This document shows positions 24,081-37,551 of a DNA stretch of 64,000 bases, piece after piece. Positions within the stretch are counted from its first letter, which is position 1, and every line of letters begins with the position of its first letter. Position numbers and translations under genes: made by a program. The notes beneath the pieces are model-generated. The model was not told where the DNA came from. It saw only the letters and a list, made by a program, of their open reading frames with translations, and ran no database searches. Source of the DNA: Pipra filicauda (Eukaryota > Chordata > Aves > Passeriformes > Pipridae); assembly GCF_003945595.2 (NCBI RefSeq), contig NW_024104096.1:4397501-4461500 (forward strand), written 5' to 3'.

Positions 24081-27000
24081 TTGCAACTAACAGTTGCAGA
24101 TTTTCTGCAGGAAAAAGAGTGTTTACAAATAGCTAATTGTGTTTTGAAATGATTCTGTCTTATGGCTCTCACTCCTGTTTCCTTTACACTGAGGTGAAGA
24201 GGATTGAAATATGGGATAGTGGTTAGAAGGAGAAAGGAGCTGCTCTGTTCTCACTGAATGCTTTGAAGGGAGATGTATGTACTTGCTTTAATTTCAGATG
24301 CTTCTTACAGTATTGAAGGGAAGAAAACCACATGATTGTTTACAAAAGACAACGCTAGAGAAATTTTGGTCGTATATTTTAATCCCCTTAGATGTGGCCT
24401 GAATTATCTAAGAAACATCTATCTACCTGCTTATTGACATTAGAGAGATCTGCAAAGCACTGGAGACCTAAAGGAAGAATTTGAATCGTTTGTGTAATCC
24501 AAGTGTGTTGAAACAATATACCCTTGTTCAGTCATCAGTTTCGATAATTTAAACTATTGGACCAGTAGAGACGCATAATATCATAACATTTGTGCACATT
24601 ATAATTACCTGTTTTGTTTCAAGATGATTTATGGTATCTTGTCTGAAATAAGTGTATTGGAGCTATGCTGTTAATGTTTTTCACTTGCCTTGTTTTTTTA
24701 TTTTCTATCAGGCATGACCACAGTTTTCTACGTGAAAAGAGAATGAATATGTTTAAGTATTGAAGATTTTGTATTGCCTTTTTAAAAGAAGATGTTTATT
24801 AGTAGCTGAGATTTCTTTCTTACTCTAAGAAAACAGTGGTTTACAAATGTTTGTAAATTTTATACTTGAAATAGTTCACTTTTTCAAGGTAAATGGAATT
24901 GTATATAGAGACTTCAACAAAGAGATAATGTTTTCCACAGTTAAGCTATCTGAAATGTATAAGTTCTCGATAATTTTTCTTCTACTATTGCAGTAATGTA
25001 TCAAGTTCAAATGAGTAGGATTGCATTTTGAGGTGGGTACTTAAAGTCTTCCCTTAAAGGGATGTCCTACATTAAGCACAAGATGCTGTTTTTTAAATAA
25101 TGTTGAAATATTATGGATGTCTGAAAATACACGTACACTAACACTGCTAAGGGTGGTCATTCTTTAGAAGCAATTCAGTTCCTAGAATCATTTTGCTAAA
25201 TGAAATATTTATACACAAGGATTCATTGAAATTATTTAAAATTTATAGATTATAATAATCTTTCAGTTGAAGTCTTACGTGTTTATTAATCACTGTGGAC
25301 TACCTGATGCATAATTATTTTTCTACTAAAATGAATGTGAAATAGTCTACTCGATGGACTGAAGACAAGTGTGATAATAGGTTCTCTTTCTCCATGGGTA
25401 ATACCTAGAAAGTTTTATAAGGTAAAGTTCTATAGATGTATATCTGTTGGAAAAATAGGAGACTATTACCAGTAGCAAAAAGAATTATGAACTTCAAATA
25501 TTATCTCTACTTTTGATAGTTGATAGACAAAACTAAATCTGCTCCTTGTTCTCTTCTTCCCCTCCTTTTTCCTCCCACCATGCCTCTCCCATTTTAAAAG
25601 TGGCATTTCACCAGGAACCGGATATGATCTGGGTAATGTATAAGGAAAACTTTTTTTCACACTTTATAACTTCGAAAATATTAAAAAATACTACTAAGAT
25701 ATACCTTGTCTCACATACAATAGCCATGCCTGTGTTCTGTTATTGTGTCAGCTTTAAATGTGACTATAGAATATTTGCCATTACAAAGTATTGTCTGTGT
25801 GTAATTTTGTGACGTGTATTTTCCTGATGTGTCTTATTTGCAGTCATTAGTTTATTGTTGATATGAAGGGGACCAGTCAATGACTGATATTAAAATTATC
25901 AAATTAATGGGTTATGGTATGTATTTAAATATCTCACCAATTTAGGCATACTGTACCAAGGATAGAAGCTGCTTTTTTGATGGAAAAGTTATTTTTCCAA
26001 ACTCAGTATCATGTCAGGGTGAGCTTAGAATATAAGTTGTTGTATTTCAGTCTTCTACGGATGGCTGTTATCTTCTTTAGTCCCAGCAGCCTCTCCTTTT
26101 TTCCATTGATCCTTGACTTTTTATGGCCACATAGTCACTAACAGACTGTGAAAACATTGTAGTATATATACCTCTGACCCCCCATGCTGGCCATTATCCC
26201 TTGATTTACTGTATCTGACAGATCAGAACCTAAGATTTTTTTCTGTTCTACTTTTCTCAAGAAGGCTTAACATTGTGGAAGGAGTTGTCTTGAGAGAGTA
26301 TCACATGGTAGAATTGGGCAGAAGATTGTCACCTGAACCTTTGGCTGGGGGGTCAGTGTGTGTTCACATTGTGTAGTGGAGAATTTTTGTGAGGATTTCT
26401 AGAGCTTGAAGTCTGGTAAAAATGTTAAACAAACTGCACAATTTGACATGAAGTAAAATAAAGTTGTGAGCTTGAATTGTTACATCCTTGAATATAGCTG
26501 ATGAATATTGCTGTGATGGATGGTCAAAGTTGTTTTTTTGGTGATATCCGTCGGTAACTGGTGCAATTATGAGTAAAGGTGAAATCTGTAGTTCTGAACA
26601 AAGCTGAGTGACAAACTTGGGCTTGGACAGAGATCAGATTTCTTATTAAGCATCCGTTGACTCAAGGCTGTTGATAAGAGCTTTTGACTGAGGCAGAGCA
26701 TTTCCCAGTGAACTGGTGTTTGCATCACATAATTTTCTTTGTGTTTTAATGTGGAGGGGGTGAACTGCTTTTTCTTGATGTGATTTCCTGTATGAGATGG
26801 ATGAAGGCTAAATCCACACAATCTGCACTTGTTCTTTGGGTACCCAGAGGGCTTAATTCACTGGCACAGTCAAACCAGCTCCTCTTGTGAAAATTTTAAT
26901 CAGTCTTAAACAAAAATTGGTTTTTGTGTTGTATTCTGTACTGAATAACAGGAATCAATGTTAGATAGAGGAAAAAATCAGTTAACTATTAAAAGGAAGA

Positions 27001-27699
27001 CTATCACAATCTATGGAAAGTATTGGCCTTTGGAAGAGAAATAGTTTGATGCACTTGTTTTAGCTTTGAAATAATGTCAATAGATTGCAAATAATATCTT
27101 AGTGGCTGCTCCTGCATGATCTATGGTTATCTGGATTTTAAGGCTGAGAAGTATTTTTTTTTAAGAGTATTGGGGATTAAGGAAAAGGGCACGATAAAGA
27201 GCATGTGTTAAGTACAATAGTCAGGTGGACCATGCTTGCTTTCTGACTTCCTTAATCTCTTTCACTCTAAAACAGTATTTCCTCATCACTGCTGTTGTGA
27301 AACAAGAGCGAAGGACTGCAGAAATAACTATTGTCTGAGGATAAGGAGCTTGACTGAAGTGAAGAACCTACATTAAACCTGGAGTTATTGTCTGTCTTTT
27401 CCTCTCTGTTTGGTTGAAAGGTATCTTCTTCTCTCCTTAATGCAATATAAAACATTCTCAGCATCTAGTTGCAGATGTAAAGAACTTGACTAGTTTTGCT
27501 GATTCCAATTGCTAAGAAGGGTCTCTGTCCTTCAGTGTTGAAGAAGCCTGCTGAGTGGTCATGGTACAAAGGGCTGCTTGGCATTTCGCAGGGAAATCCT
27601 TATGAAGCTTCTGTTTATGCATCGCTTGTTTGTTTTATGTGGTCTTGTGTGGTTTGTGCCATTTTTGAGATCTTGCATTTTACATGAATCATCTTAACA
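24081..27699 (+). other. LRMDA intron 2, no recognised feature
   Basis: AT-rich intronic sequence. No CR1 or other repeat family was recognised, and the open frames (at most 88 codons) show no domain. Confidence 0.5.
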
Positions 27700-28140
27700 T
27701 AAATTATCTCGGAGATGATTTTTCAGCTTAAAAAGAGAGTCCCCAGTTCGTGCAAGCATAAAGAATGAGTAGCACAGAAGTGCAAAAGGGCCCTGTATTT
27801 TTCTCAGGCTCAGGAGCCAGCATGTCAAACCAGACATGCTATACAATAATTATACTGTCTTTAAGGTCATGGTTAATGCAGTGTTATAGCTCAGTTGCAA
27901 GCTTTACCCATGAACTAATGCTAGCAATCATCGAAGTTTCATGATTTTTATTTATATTTTTGTTGTGTTTCTCCCGGTCTTTATTTTTGACCATGCTTGA
28001 CTGAGTTGCTCACTGGTAGAGCTGGAAGATCATTTCCTTTCTTAATAATTTATTTTCCATTTTTATCTTAATTTGCCTGCTGAGTCCATAAGTGGTAGCA
28101 ATGAATGTGTTTTGTAAAATACAGCCATCCTCATTGCTCA
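27700..28140. promoter_or_regulatory. Candidate conserved non-coding block (weak)
   Basis: This repeat-free intronic sequence of balanced composition contains cgaagtttcatgatttttattt, cataagtggtagcaatgaatg and similar unrepetitive, mixed-motif sequence resembling developmental non-coding elements. No single motif is decisive, and the proposal rests on texture alone. Confidence 0.18.
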
Positions 28141-31100
28141 TATTTGTGGGAAACCTTTCTGTGGTGAGAGACTTTAGAAATCACTTTTAAAAGAACACAA
28201 ATAAGAGGGGCAAAATGTCTGATGTTAGGGGATAGTTTGTAATCTGTCCAAAACTCAGGGAAGGTGATGGGCTCTTGCAAATTGGGCCAAGAGGTTTATT
28301 TCAGATGTTTAAGTCTCTACTGTTTTTCCTGTGCAGTTGGTATAGGAGCTGTATTGGTAGATAGTTGATATTGTTGCACTGAAGACTAAAGTGAAAGTTT
28401 GGCTTATTACTTGTCAACTCCAAACTTAATTTTTTATTTTTGTAAAACTAACAGAAGAGTTTAAAAAGTTGTGGGGTATTTTCTGATTGTTTTGGGTTTT
28501 TTTTTAGTATGAAGCTTTTAAATGCTCAGTTCTCTCCTCTGGTTCATGTATTGCGCTGATGCAACCACTTTGAGTGCAATTGCTCTGTCCTTTATTTTTG
28601 AATTTGCAGGAAGCACCATTTTTCAATGCTTACTTTTCTGAGTGTTAAAAGATGTGGGATAGATATAGTTAAAATATACTTAATGATATTGAAAATATGG
28701 CTCCTATTTTGTGAGTCAACTTTGCATTTCCCATTTGGTAGATGGGCTGACTGCTGCTGTTTTTTCCTTGTGAATATGCCCAATGCTCAATGTTTTTACA
28801 CTCAGAGATGTGAGCTGCCTTTTCTTTAAAATATTAGTCTGTGATCAGACCTGCTGATAGGGAACTCAGTTTATGGATTTAACAGAAAAAATACCTATTA
28901 CCAATATTTAGTCACCTTTTAAAATCGTAATTTCCAACCATTAGTTTGAAGATCAAATTTAGTATGTATTCTTTATAAGAGAGGTGTGTACGTGTGGCAA
29001 CTTAAGTGGCTTATTTACTTTTAGTTTAAATATTTATTCATAGTGAGTTTTTAAATTTTCTTTTATTTTCATTATTTCAAGACCAGTATATTTTAATTTT
29101 AAGTCTTTGGGTATTTGCAAGCATCCAGTCACCTACCTAGAGCAAGAAAACAACTTTTTATGACCAGGATATGGCTAGTAAAGTTTTATTTTGTTGACGG
29201 GGATATGAGGTTTCTGTACATCTATTTTTGTCTCATTTCTTTTACCAAATGCTAAAAACTTATTTTGTGTCCTGAGAGTAAAATCTCTTAAAGTGCAAGG
29301 AATTGTCCTCGAACCATTTGAGATGGGTAAGGTCCAAGACTTGCTGAAGTGCCATGACTCTGCAAGGCCACATGGCCACAGAAACACTGGATGAGGATGC
29401 TGTGTCTTAGACTCCCAGGACTTTCGAGACCTTTTAGCTGGAGAGAGAAGAGGAAAACTTGACCTAATTACGTAAGTGATAAAGTGTACTGATTATTCTA
29501 AAGCCCTTAAAGGCTGAAGGAAAGACGTTCTAGACATGCCAAGGATTAACAGTATATTGAATATTCAGAAAACTCTGCTTCCAACTCAATTATGTTAAGA
29601 TAATATGACAGTCCAGTATGTGAATGTTAAAATCACAGCTGCTCAAGGATTTGAGCACTTTGTATTTCTACCTATTATCTTGCATTTAATACACTGTCTT
29701 GGATAGTGAAGCACTTTGGAATAGCTCAGAAACAGTCATGTGTGAAGGTGATTATGGTGGAATGGCTTTGGGAAAAAATGGTCAACCACTATTTTTTCTG
29801 AGAAATGGAATCTAGCCAACTAAGTGAGAGGCTACGTCCAGTTTACTTTCTTCCCTTACTCTGTGCCTTCTTTTCCTCCCCAGTGCCTCCAGCTCCTTAA
29901 ATCAGTAGAAGGCTGCTGAAGGTGCTACTGAGAGATTTGGGTGCAGGTGCAACATGAGGTTCTTCCTTTCTTGCAGATGGTCTCTCATTTGTTCACTGTG
30001 TTGCTTGTAACACAGCCGCCAGATTTAGCAAGCTCAGCTATTCATAGACAGTATTGGTTCTAGTTCTACCAGGTGCACAATTAGTAAATTATCTTCCAGC
30101 CTAAGTGGGGAATGTCAGAGGGCAGTTCAGTGTCTTTCACTGTCAGTTCTTTGGCTTCCTTTAAATAAGCCATATCAAATGGTCTGTTACTACTACTAAT
30201 AACAGGGCTCTTGAAATGTGGACATACCTCTAATGAGAATCCATCTCAACCCATTGAATATGGGCCACTGCTTTGCCACTGAATTACAGGCTCTGGTCAT
30301 TGCAACCACAGGTGGTTTGAAACGAGAGGCTCACCTGCAGTTAAATGATCAAGCAACAGAAAAGAAGTTTCTAAAATTCAGGACATTAATGCCCTACTGT
30401 AGGTTTTACCTCACTTCCTAGTAATTGGTAAATGGAGGAAGAGAGGACAAATGGCTGTATTGAGCTAAAAGTGAATGGGCGACTGTTTCTTTGTGTATTT
30501 TAATGTAGCATATGAAAATTTTGGTTGCTGTAGCCCTAGTATTTTAAAACCTAAATGAGAGAGTGAAGTCAGCTCTAAAGTAGTCTTACACTTTTTTGTT
30601 TTTCCCATTTTCTTTCTCTGTGGGGACAGAAGTGCACTGGATGCAGATAAGACTAACATGGGTGGAAAAAGTAGCACTAGAAACCTGCCAAGATAGCTGT
30701 TAGTTATGAAGTTGATATTTGTATTTACAGCATAGCTTCTTACTATCATATAACCTCGAATGTGTAAATAATTCCTGTTTTGTAGCAGATACATATTAGC
30801 AGTAGGCAGAGTTGTGTCAGAATTGGTCAGTAAGCTTCATTCTATACACAGAAGTATCAAATGTTTTGGGTTCTCTGCCTTTTGTTAATGCACTATGAGG
30901 TCAGATTTTCTGAATGACTGCCTGACTGCAAATTTCCATACAACTCTCATTCATAGGGAAAAAAAAAAAAAAGGGAAAAATGCTTCTACACTTTAGTGAG
31001 GGTGAAACCCTATTCACCCCTTCTTTTTTCCATAGTAAAAAAGCACAAGAAAGTCTACAAAAAAGATGCATAGGTACAAACTTATGATAAAGGTTCATCT

Positions 31101-32159
31101 CTAAGTACCTAAAATCAAATAAACTTGCCTCTGTGTCAAGAAAATTTACTCAAATTATACTGCTGCTTTTCAAACCAGTTGCAGAAAAAATAGATATTTT
31201 TTTTCACTAGATTTTATATGCTGAACACAACTGAGATCCTTGATGTTTGAATCTATTCAGTTGCATAGAAATAACCTTATTCATATTATACAGTGCATTC
31301 ACATCTCTGTATGTATGTAGAAAGCCAGGTGTTTAGTTATTCCCATTCTGTGCAAGTCTATTTTTCCACAGTGTTTTTAAATCTATACTTGTCTTTTGCT
31401 ATAGGGGACTTTATATATGTATGTATGTATGTATTTATTTATTTATTTTAAGGCCTTCACATCTCTTTAAATGATCATTGAAAGAGAAAGTAAATTGCTG
31501 TTGAAATTCCCTCTGGTGATCCCGGCTAACAGAACCACAACTAGTATATTAAAAACAGTCAAACAAACCTCCCCCTTCTTTTCCTCATTGATGTCTATGT
31601 AGGTGAGAGCTTTGACCCCAGAAAGCTTTACATGATAGACTCTATTCAGATTCTTCTGTGAATCGTACTAAGGTTCCATGTGTAGACTTGACTTGTACCT
31701 CTCTGTGCTTGACATGGTAACTTCAAGATTTCTTGTTATTTAAATATACTAAAATGTAGTCTGTATCAAACTGCAGGTGCTGCTACACTTCTATTACAGC
31801 GTGGTAACATTTGCCTTAGAAAAACTCTGAAGCTGGTGAAAGAGTTAAGCAAAGCAGGCAGAAACCATTTCAGCTTTTACTTTGCAGATACAACCTTTTA
31901 AGTATACCTACATTTACCTGCAATGGCAATCGTTTTGCATTTTAATGACAAATCAAGTATGCTAACTTGCATTTGAAACGAAAGTGCCTTAAATGTCTCT
32001 GGCTGTCAGAATGAGATGTTAGGAGCTTGATGAAAAGAGAACAAAGAAGACAAAGTATGAAGCCTAGATACAGAGCAAAATGAAATAAAACCTTGTATGG
32101 CCTGTCAGGGGTGTCAGTTGATATTCCTATCTAAAGCACATTATAGTATTACTTTGCAG
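28141..32159 (+). other. LRMDA intron 2, no recognised gene
   Basis: AT-rich intronic DNA containing A-runs near 30.96 kb and a tetranucleotide repeat near 31.42 kb. The 109-codon minus-strand frame ending at 30465 shows no familiar domain. Confidence 0.5.
31415..31449. repeat. (ATGT)n(ATTT)n microsatellite
   Basis: About four ATGT units are followed by about four ATTT units, a compound tetranucleotide microsatellite in intron 2. Confidence 0.88.
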
Positions 32160-32480
32160 CTCATAGCTTACTCATCTGTCTTTTTTAATTCATCACATTC
32201 TAGCCCACATCTTTTAAGTCCCATGTGTCAACAATGGAAGAAATCTGTTAATTGACAAATGAGTGTCACAAATGTGAATTGGTGCCTTTACATCAGAGGC
32301 AGGTAGTCTCTGTTGTTTTTTGTCGGCTCTATTATTGGCATAAGCCAGTGTAAGACATCTGTCTTTGCCAGAATGAGAGATGACAGCCAAAGAAGGGCTG
32401 TCATTGTTTTAGTGCATGTTCATTCTGCTGAGATACTGTATAAAGATAAAATGTCAGTTAAAAGAATATGAAAAACTATC
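32160..32480. promoter_or_regulatory. Candidate conserved non-coding block with SOX-like sites
   Basis: This repeat-free stretch carries SOX-type cores on both strands (aacaatgg near 32230, cattgtttt near 32403) and a near-palindromic pair, gacagcc and gggctgtc, at about 32384-32402. Its composition differs from the T-rich flanks. SOX10 drives pigment-cell genes, so a SOX-site cluster inside LRMDA is suggestive, but this is inference from motifs that occur often by chance. Confidence 0.25.
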
Positions 32481-33630
32481 GGGAGGAAGTCCTTAAATTA
32501 CTTGGGAAGGGGATCCGGGAATTGGTGCCAGAATTGAAATCCAAACGTTCCAGTTTGCATCTATCACATCAATTTAAAAATAATACTTTCTGAGTAACTG
32601 GGTCAGTTTATAAGGCATTTAGGAAAACGTTATGTTGTGTTGGCATAATTAGCTCATAAGATGGAAGGAAAAACATACCTTCATAGGATATGAGTTTATT
32701 ACAAGTTCATTTTTCAAACATGTATAGAATTGTCTCAATAAAAATATGCTGTGTAGCATCTCTGGCATTGATTTGCATCTGTTTTGAAATATTGAAATTG
32801 CTCCTTTCCAATTTCTTTTTCTGTTATAGTTCTATTTTAGATTGATGAATAACATAATGAAATAAAAAGCATAGCCAGCTGTGAGTTGATGAGACAATTA
32901 ATAGGAAAAAAATTATTAACATAGTTCCAGGGTGTCTAGAGAGTGTACAGTGTACAAGAGTTACTCCCAAATCACTAAACCCCTTTATTGCAATAAATGA
33001 CTTTTTAATATCAGATAGCAAAAAAAATAGGAGGAAAATGTTTTAATGGATGAGGTGGAAAGGGGGAATAGAATTGAAATGTCATAAAAGGCTGCCGGTT
33101 TACTTTTTACTTTGTATCAAAAATCATAAGAGAGAGAGATCGGCACATTCATCTTCGGCAGTTCTTACAACCCTGTGCTCTAAGTGCTACAGGACACTCC
33201 CTGTGTAACCCCGTCCTTCCAAAATGACCAGTCACTTGGGTTCTAAATGACCTTGTCTGAACTCCAGGGATTTTGAGGACTATGTTGACAAAATCTGGTG
33301 AAGGACTAACTCATGATCTGTAGTGAGGCTAGCTGACTTGAAGTTTCAAGACAGATGTTCCTGAACAACAGTTTGTTAAAAGTGTTAATTTTAAAATTGC
33401 TTGTTCTTTGCATTTGAAATAGAACTGTTAATATGGTAAATCTTAGAAATTCTCAGTTATGATACTACTTAATACAGGTAGAATGGTCATTGGTCCTCTT
33501 TTTTTATTTCTTTTATTTATTTTTTTTTTAAACTTGCTTCTAGTGACTATTTGAGCAGCAGAAAAAATATCAAACTAATGTTCTCCCTCCCCTCCCCACC
33601 ACTGAATGTGGGGCTCTCCAATTTTGTTTG

Positions 33631-33651
33631 AGAGCTGTCTTTGACAGCTCT
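33631..33651. repeat. Perfect 9-bp hairpin, 3-nt loop
   Basis: Arms agagctgtc and gacagctct flank ttt. It is a compact inverted repeat with no visible functional context. Confidence 0.75.
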
Positions 33652-34032
33652 GTTTATCTCCAAGGTACCTTCTGGCTCTTTTACTTCAACCCATGGTTAA
33701 TGTTTATTGTTAATTTAGTTTTAACTATTGATACCAGTAACAGAGTTGGATACTTCTAATAGGTGCTTGCTTCTATGGGTCTTCTGTATCTTAAGGTCTA
33801 ACAAGCTAAGAATGAGTAGCATGCAGCTTCCTTTTATTTTAACTATTTGGATAGAAATATTGCTGCTGTGTAAGTAGATTTCCTAAAAAATAGAATACTA
33901 AGAGAGAAGGAGGTTCAGATTTCTTTGGAATTCATTTTGCTAGACAATATTTTAAAATAACATCCATGACAATTAAGAGGTATTTGCTGCTTGGTTTGTG
34001 AGCCTTGGATGACTGTAAGTTTTTAGTAAAAG

Positions 34033-34070
34033 TCTTGTTCTTCCATTCCCATCTTGTTCTTCCATTCCCA
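34033..34070. repeat. Tandem duplication of a 19-nt unit
   Basis: The 19-nt unit tcttgttcttccattccca occurs twice in exact head-to-tail copies. Perfect identity suggests a recent slippage event. Confidence 0.92.
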
Positions 34071-36438
34071 ACTTTCACTAGTTCTAAGTAGATATTTAAA
34101 TTTCCAGTCAAAAGCCATGCTGTTGGTGGTGTTACATCTTTTCAGGCAGTTTTTCATCATGCTCTGAAGTTCAGTATCCTTTGAGAAGTGGAAAGACAAC
34201 GCTGCCTCCATTTTACACATGGCAAAACTGAGTTGTGAGGAGGCCTTTTTGATAAACTTTACAGGCCAGGTGTAATTATCAGCTCTTCATACCAACTTGC
34301 ATAAGCCACTTCTGCATGTTTGGAGAAGTCATGGTTGATACTTGCCAAATCTGTAGTGATTCTAGAGACAGTTTATTCTCATGTGCTAGTTGGCTGCACT
34401 TTGTATTATCTGATAGCAGGTGTATCAGCAAGGTGATGATATAGCAGAGACTAAAAAGAAAGGATGCATTATAGACACAGAAGAAATTTCTTTACCTTCA
34501 GATAGATTGAGATTTTCTCATAATTGTTCCCTTGTGGTTCAGCAGTATATAATTATAAAAATAACAATGGTAACAGCAAAAAAAACGTAGACTAAGACTG
34601 TGTCTTCTATTGTTGCTGGACTTCCTTCCTTTTCTAACTAAAAATCAAGAGATAATAAGTATGAATACCAGATCTGGTCTCCCTTAAAGAAGTGAATTAA
34701 TTTCTTTGTGAAAATTCATATGCACCAGGTTGGAGCTGGTTAAGTTACCGTCCTGTTCCATGCCAAGAAGAGACCAGAGAAAACATTTGGCTTGTAGAAT
34801 TCAGCTGTAGGAGCACGTGTCACTGTCACTGTGTTGTCACTGTTAAATTAGCTCTAGAAAGGGAAGATACTGGAATTTAACTACAGAGACATTGTATGTG
34901 TGTGTGCACATACCCTCTTGGTGATTCCCCTCCCAACTGCCAGCTGTCATACGGAGTCTGAAACAGACAAAAATTTATTGGGTAGTATTTAGAAACATGT
35001 CAGTGGTAACGACTGGATCTCTGATTTCAATTATCACCTACTAAATTTAGGCTAATGTAGTGCATTTGTAGACCTGTTGAATGCACTTGACATCATGTTT
35101 AAAATATTTGAAACTGCACTGGTTTTTAATATCATACATTGGCCGCTTTCTTTTTCCTACTCACATCTGGTGCATGGCAGCAGGCATCCCATGTGACCTA
35201 TAAAAACTTCAGTTGTGCTACTTTGAGTTTCTTTTTCTTCTTCAGATAATATTTCAGCAGAGGAGAAGAAAGTAGTCTGAGACTACAATTGGTTTAATGA
35301 AACTGCTCTAAGATCTGTAGTTCACCATTTTCCCCCCTTTACAATCAGTGTGTAAACAGCATTTTAAGCTTTATTCCTATTTTTGCCTTTATTTTTTTAA
35401 TGAAAATTCTTGGGATTTAGGGTCCTTGGTTATTTGGGTGCTCTTAAAACTATTTTAATAATAAATTACCTATAGTCACTATTTTTTGTAGAATGACAGG
35501 TGAGATTTCAGATGGCTTCTGTGATTATACACCATTTCTAGTGTTATATTAGAAGAGATTAAAGTTTAAATCCAAATTGCTGCATTCTGCTTTGCTTATT
35601 TTGAAATGATTTTATGTGCTCTTATTTTAGGATTTTTGAGGGGGATTATTTTTAAAAAAATGTTTTCCAAGTACTGGAATACTTTATTGGAGTGCTGCTA
35701 AGTAATTTTCTGTCTTCAAATCTTGTACTCTTTCCATACCCATCATCCTCATACAGATTTATGAAATTTATATGCTGATTGCAACTCTGAGCTTATCTTC
35801 TAACTATTGGAATAGTAGCTATTGAAGTACTTTGTTTGGTAGCACTCAAGAGTACTAATCAACAGTCTTTAGTTTGTGTTTCCCTGTTGCTGTGAAAATA
35901 TTATGAACTTTTAAAGTTACATCCATGTCTGCATGCAATTAATGTAAGAAACAAAACAGTCTCCAATATGTGTAGGTTACTTGAATTAAGTTCATTGTCC
36001 ACATCTTCATAGTTACGTAGACAAACTTGGGAAATTCCGGAAGTATAAATATCCTCCTCCTTTAAAGCAAAATCCTAGCATTCTTATACTCATTTTGCTT
36101 TGTTGTGGTTTCTCATGTCTGGGAGTATATTTTTCAGTAGTGTTTGCCATGGTAGTTAGCAGGTTCTTTTCCTGCCTAATGCTTCCAGACATCCTTTAGA
36201 TGACTTATTCTTAAGAATCTCAAAGTTATTTTAAACTGAAATCATTATTAAAAAAACCTGAGCATTTTATCTCTGAAATACAAGACACAATAGGAGAAGA
36301 TTTCAAAATTGGTATTTGAAACATGCCTTCTGGGAGAGGAAACAAATCTTGAAGATTAAATTTTAGTAAAGTTGGATGTAGGCCTTCTGGTGAAATGTGT
36401 AAGGATGTACGGTCTTACTGATGATTTCTTATTTTCAG

Positions 36439-36461
36439 AATTGCTACAAGTGTCTTGGATG
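36439..36461 (+). other. Candidate 23-nt microexon
   Basis: A T-rich acceptor (cttattttcag) and a near-ideal donor (G|gtaagt) bracket 23 nt. Joined to LRMDA exon 2 (phase 2) the frame stays open (residues IATSVLD) and can continue into the candidate terminal exon at 38460. This may be coincidence, since such signal pairs arise by chance in tens of kilobases of intron. Confidence 0.15.
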
Positions 36462-36839
36462 GTAAGTTTCAGGAGTAATTTCCTCTGAGGCTTATTTTAT
36501 GGGGATTTTGTTTTGGTTTTGTTGTGGAAATTGTCTGTAATTCCTTAGAAATTCTCCAAGCCAAGCATGGATGCAGATGGCATCCAATAATTGCAAGGGA
36601 TCTAGCTACCTAGTGGCTTCATGGTATTATTGAAGTTACCATCAAAAAGGCGCAATGTTTACTACTCTGATTAAAGCTTGTCCAGTGCAATCCTACAACT
36701 CATAATTGATCACAAGTCACAGAAAATGCCTATCTAACTTCATTACATCCAGCCTACATATAAGCTCTACTTATCTTCCTTTCACAGAGATAAGTTTTTC
36801 TCAATGGAGAATCCATTTAATGTGAGCCCTATGTTGTTT

Positions 36840-37551
36840 TTACTTTTCCTTAAATGTTTGAAAAATGAAACATAAGATCTGAGAAGTTGTCAACATATAA
36901 ATTTCAATCATAAAGTAAGAACAGTCTAAGTTCTGAATAGCTTGCAGAACTTGCTTTACTCTGTTATGTGTTTCTTTAGTAGTTTGAGACCTCCTGATGA
37001 GTAGATTCTGTTCTGTGCCATCAGTTCTAACCTGTTTTGTTGCTCCTACCATAATGCTGGGATTTTGGAAGCATGCAGGGTGGGTATTTCCCTTGTTTGT
37101 TTTGATATGTTCTAATGATAGTGTATTGGTTTGCAAATATAGGGAATTTCTCTGCTGCTCGACTTTGCTAACCTTTCTAATTGCTCTGTACTCAGTTCTT
37201 CTCAAATCATTCCTGTGCTGCCTGACTGCTACCTTGGATGACCCAGTGATGGACAGTTGTGCTGGCTTCCACTTTATTCCCACAAATTCTTCTATTCTGT
37301 GTGGCTGCAAAAGTGTTTCCTCTGCTTCCAGGTATCTTATCTCACATGATAGCATAGTGCCTGCCAACCATGTGTTTCTACAGCACCCAACTGTACTTTT
37401 GCCTTCTCCTGAAGTCAATAGGACAGTTATTGCTTTCAGCACATCAAGGTGGAACTTCACAAACGTGTTACTCTGTTGCAAGTCTGTTGTAGATGGTGAC
37501 TCTGTTCTTGGCTTGCTATGTCAGAAGAGCGTATACATACTTGAAGACTAG
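36840..37551. other. Overlapping long ORFs on both strands, unrecognised
   Basis: A 213-codon minus-strand frame (37481 to 36840) and a 184-codon plus-strand frame (36997-37551) overlap. Apart from the CpG-island frames these are the longest in the window, and the region is slightly richer in GC than its surroundings. The minus product is polar and basic in its middle part. The plus product is hydrophobic and Cys/Ser-rich, as expected of an antisense shadow. If either is real, the minus one is likelier. I recognise no domain, and no poly-A tail or CR1 boundary is visible. Rough odds suggest one such frame could arise by chance in 64 kb. Alternatives are a decayed retrocopy or part of an unclassified repeat. 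Confidence 0.2.

Larger units (their letters stand above)
32481..36438 (+). other. LRMDA intron 2, no recognised gene
   Basis: AT-rich intron. It contains a 9-bp hairpin (33631-33651), a tandem 19-nt duplication (34033-34070) and T-runs near 33.51 kb. No coding exon is recognised. Confidence 0.5.
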
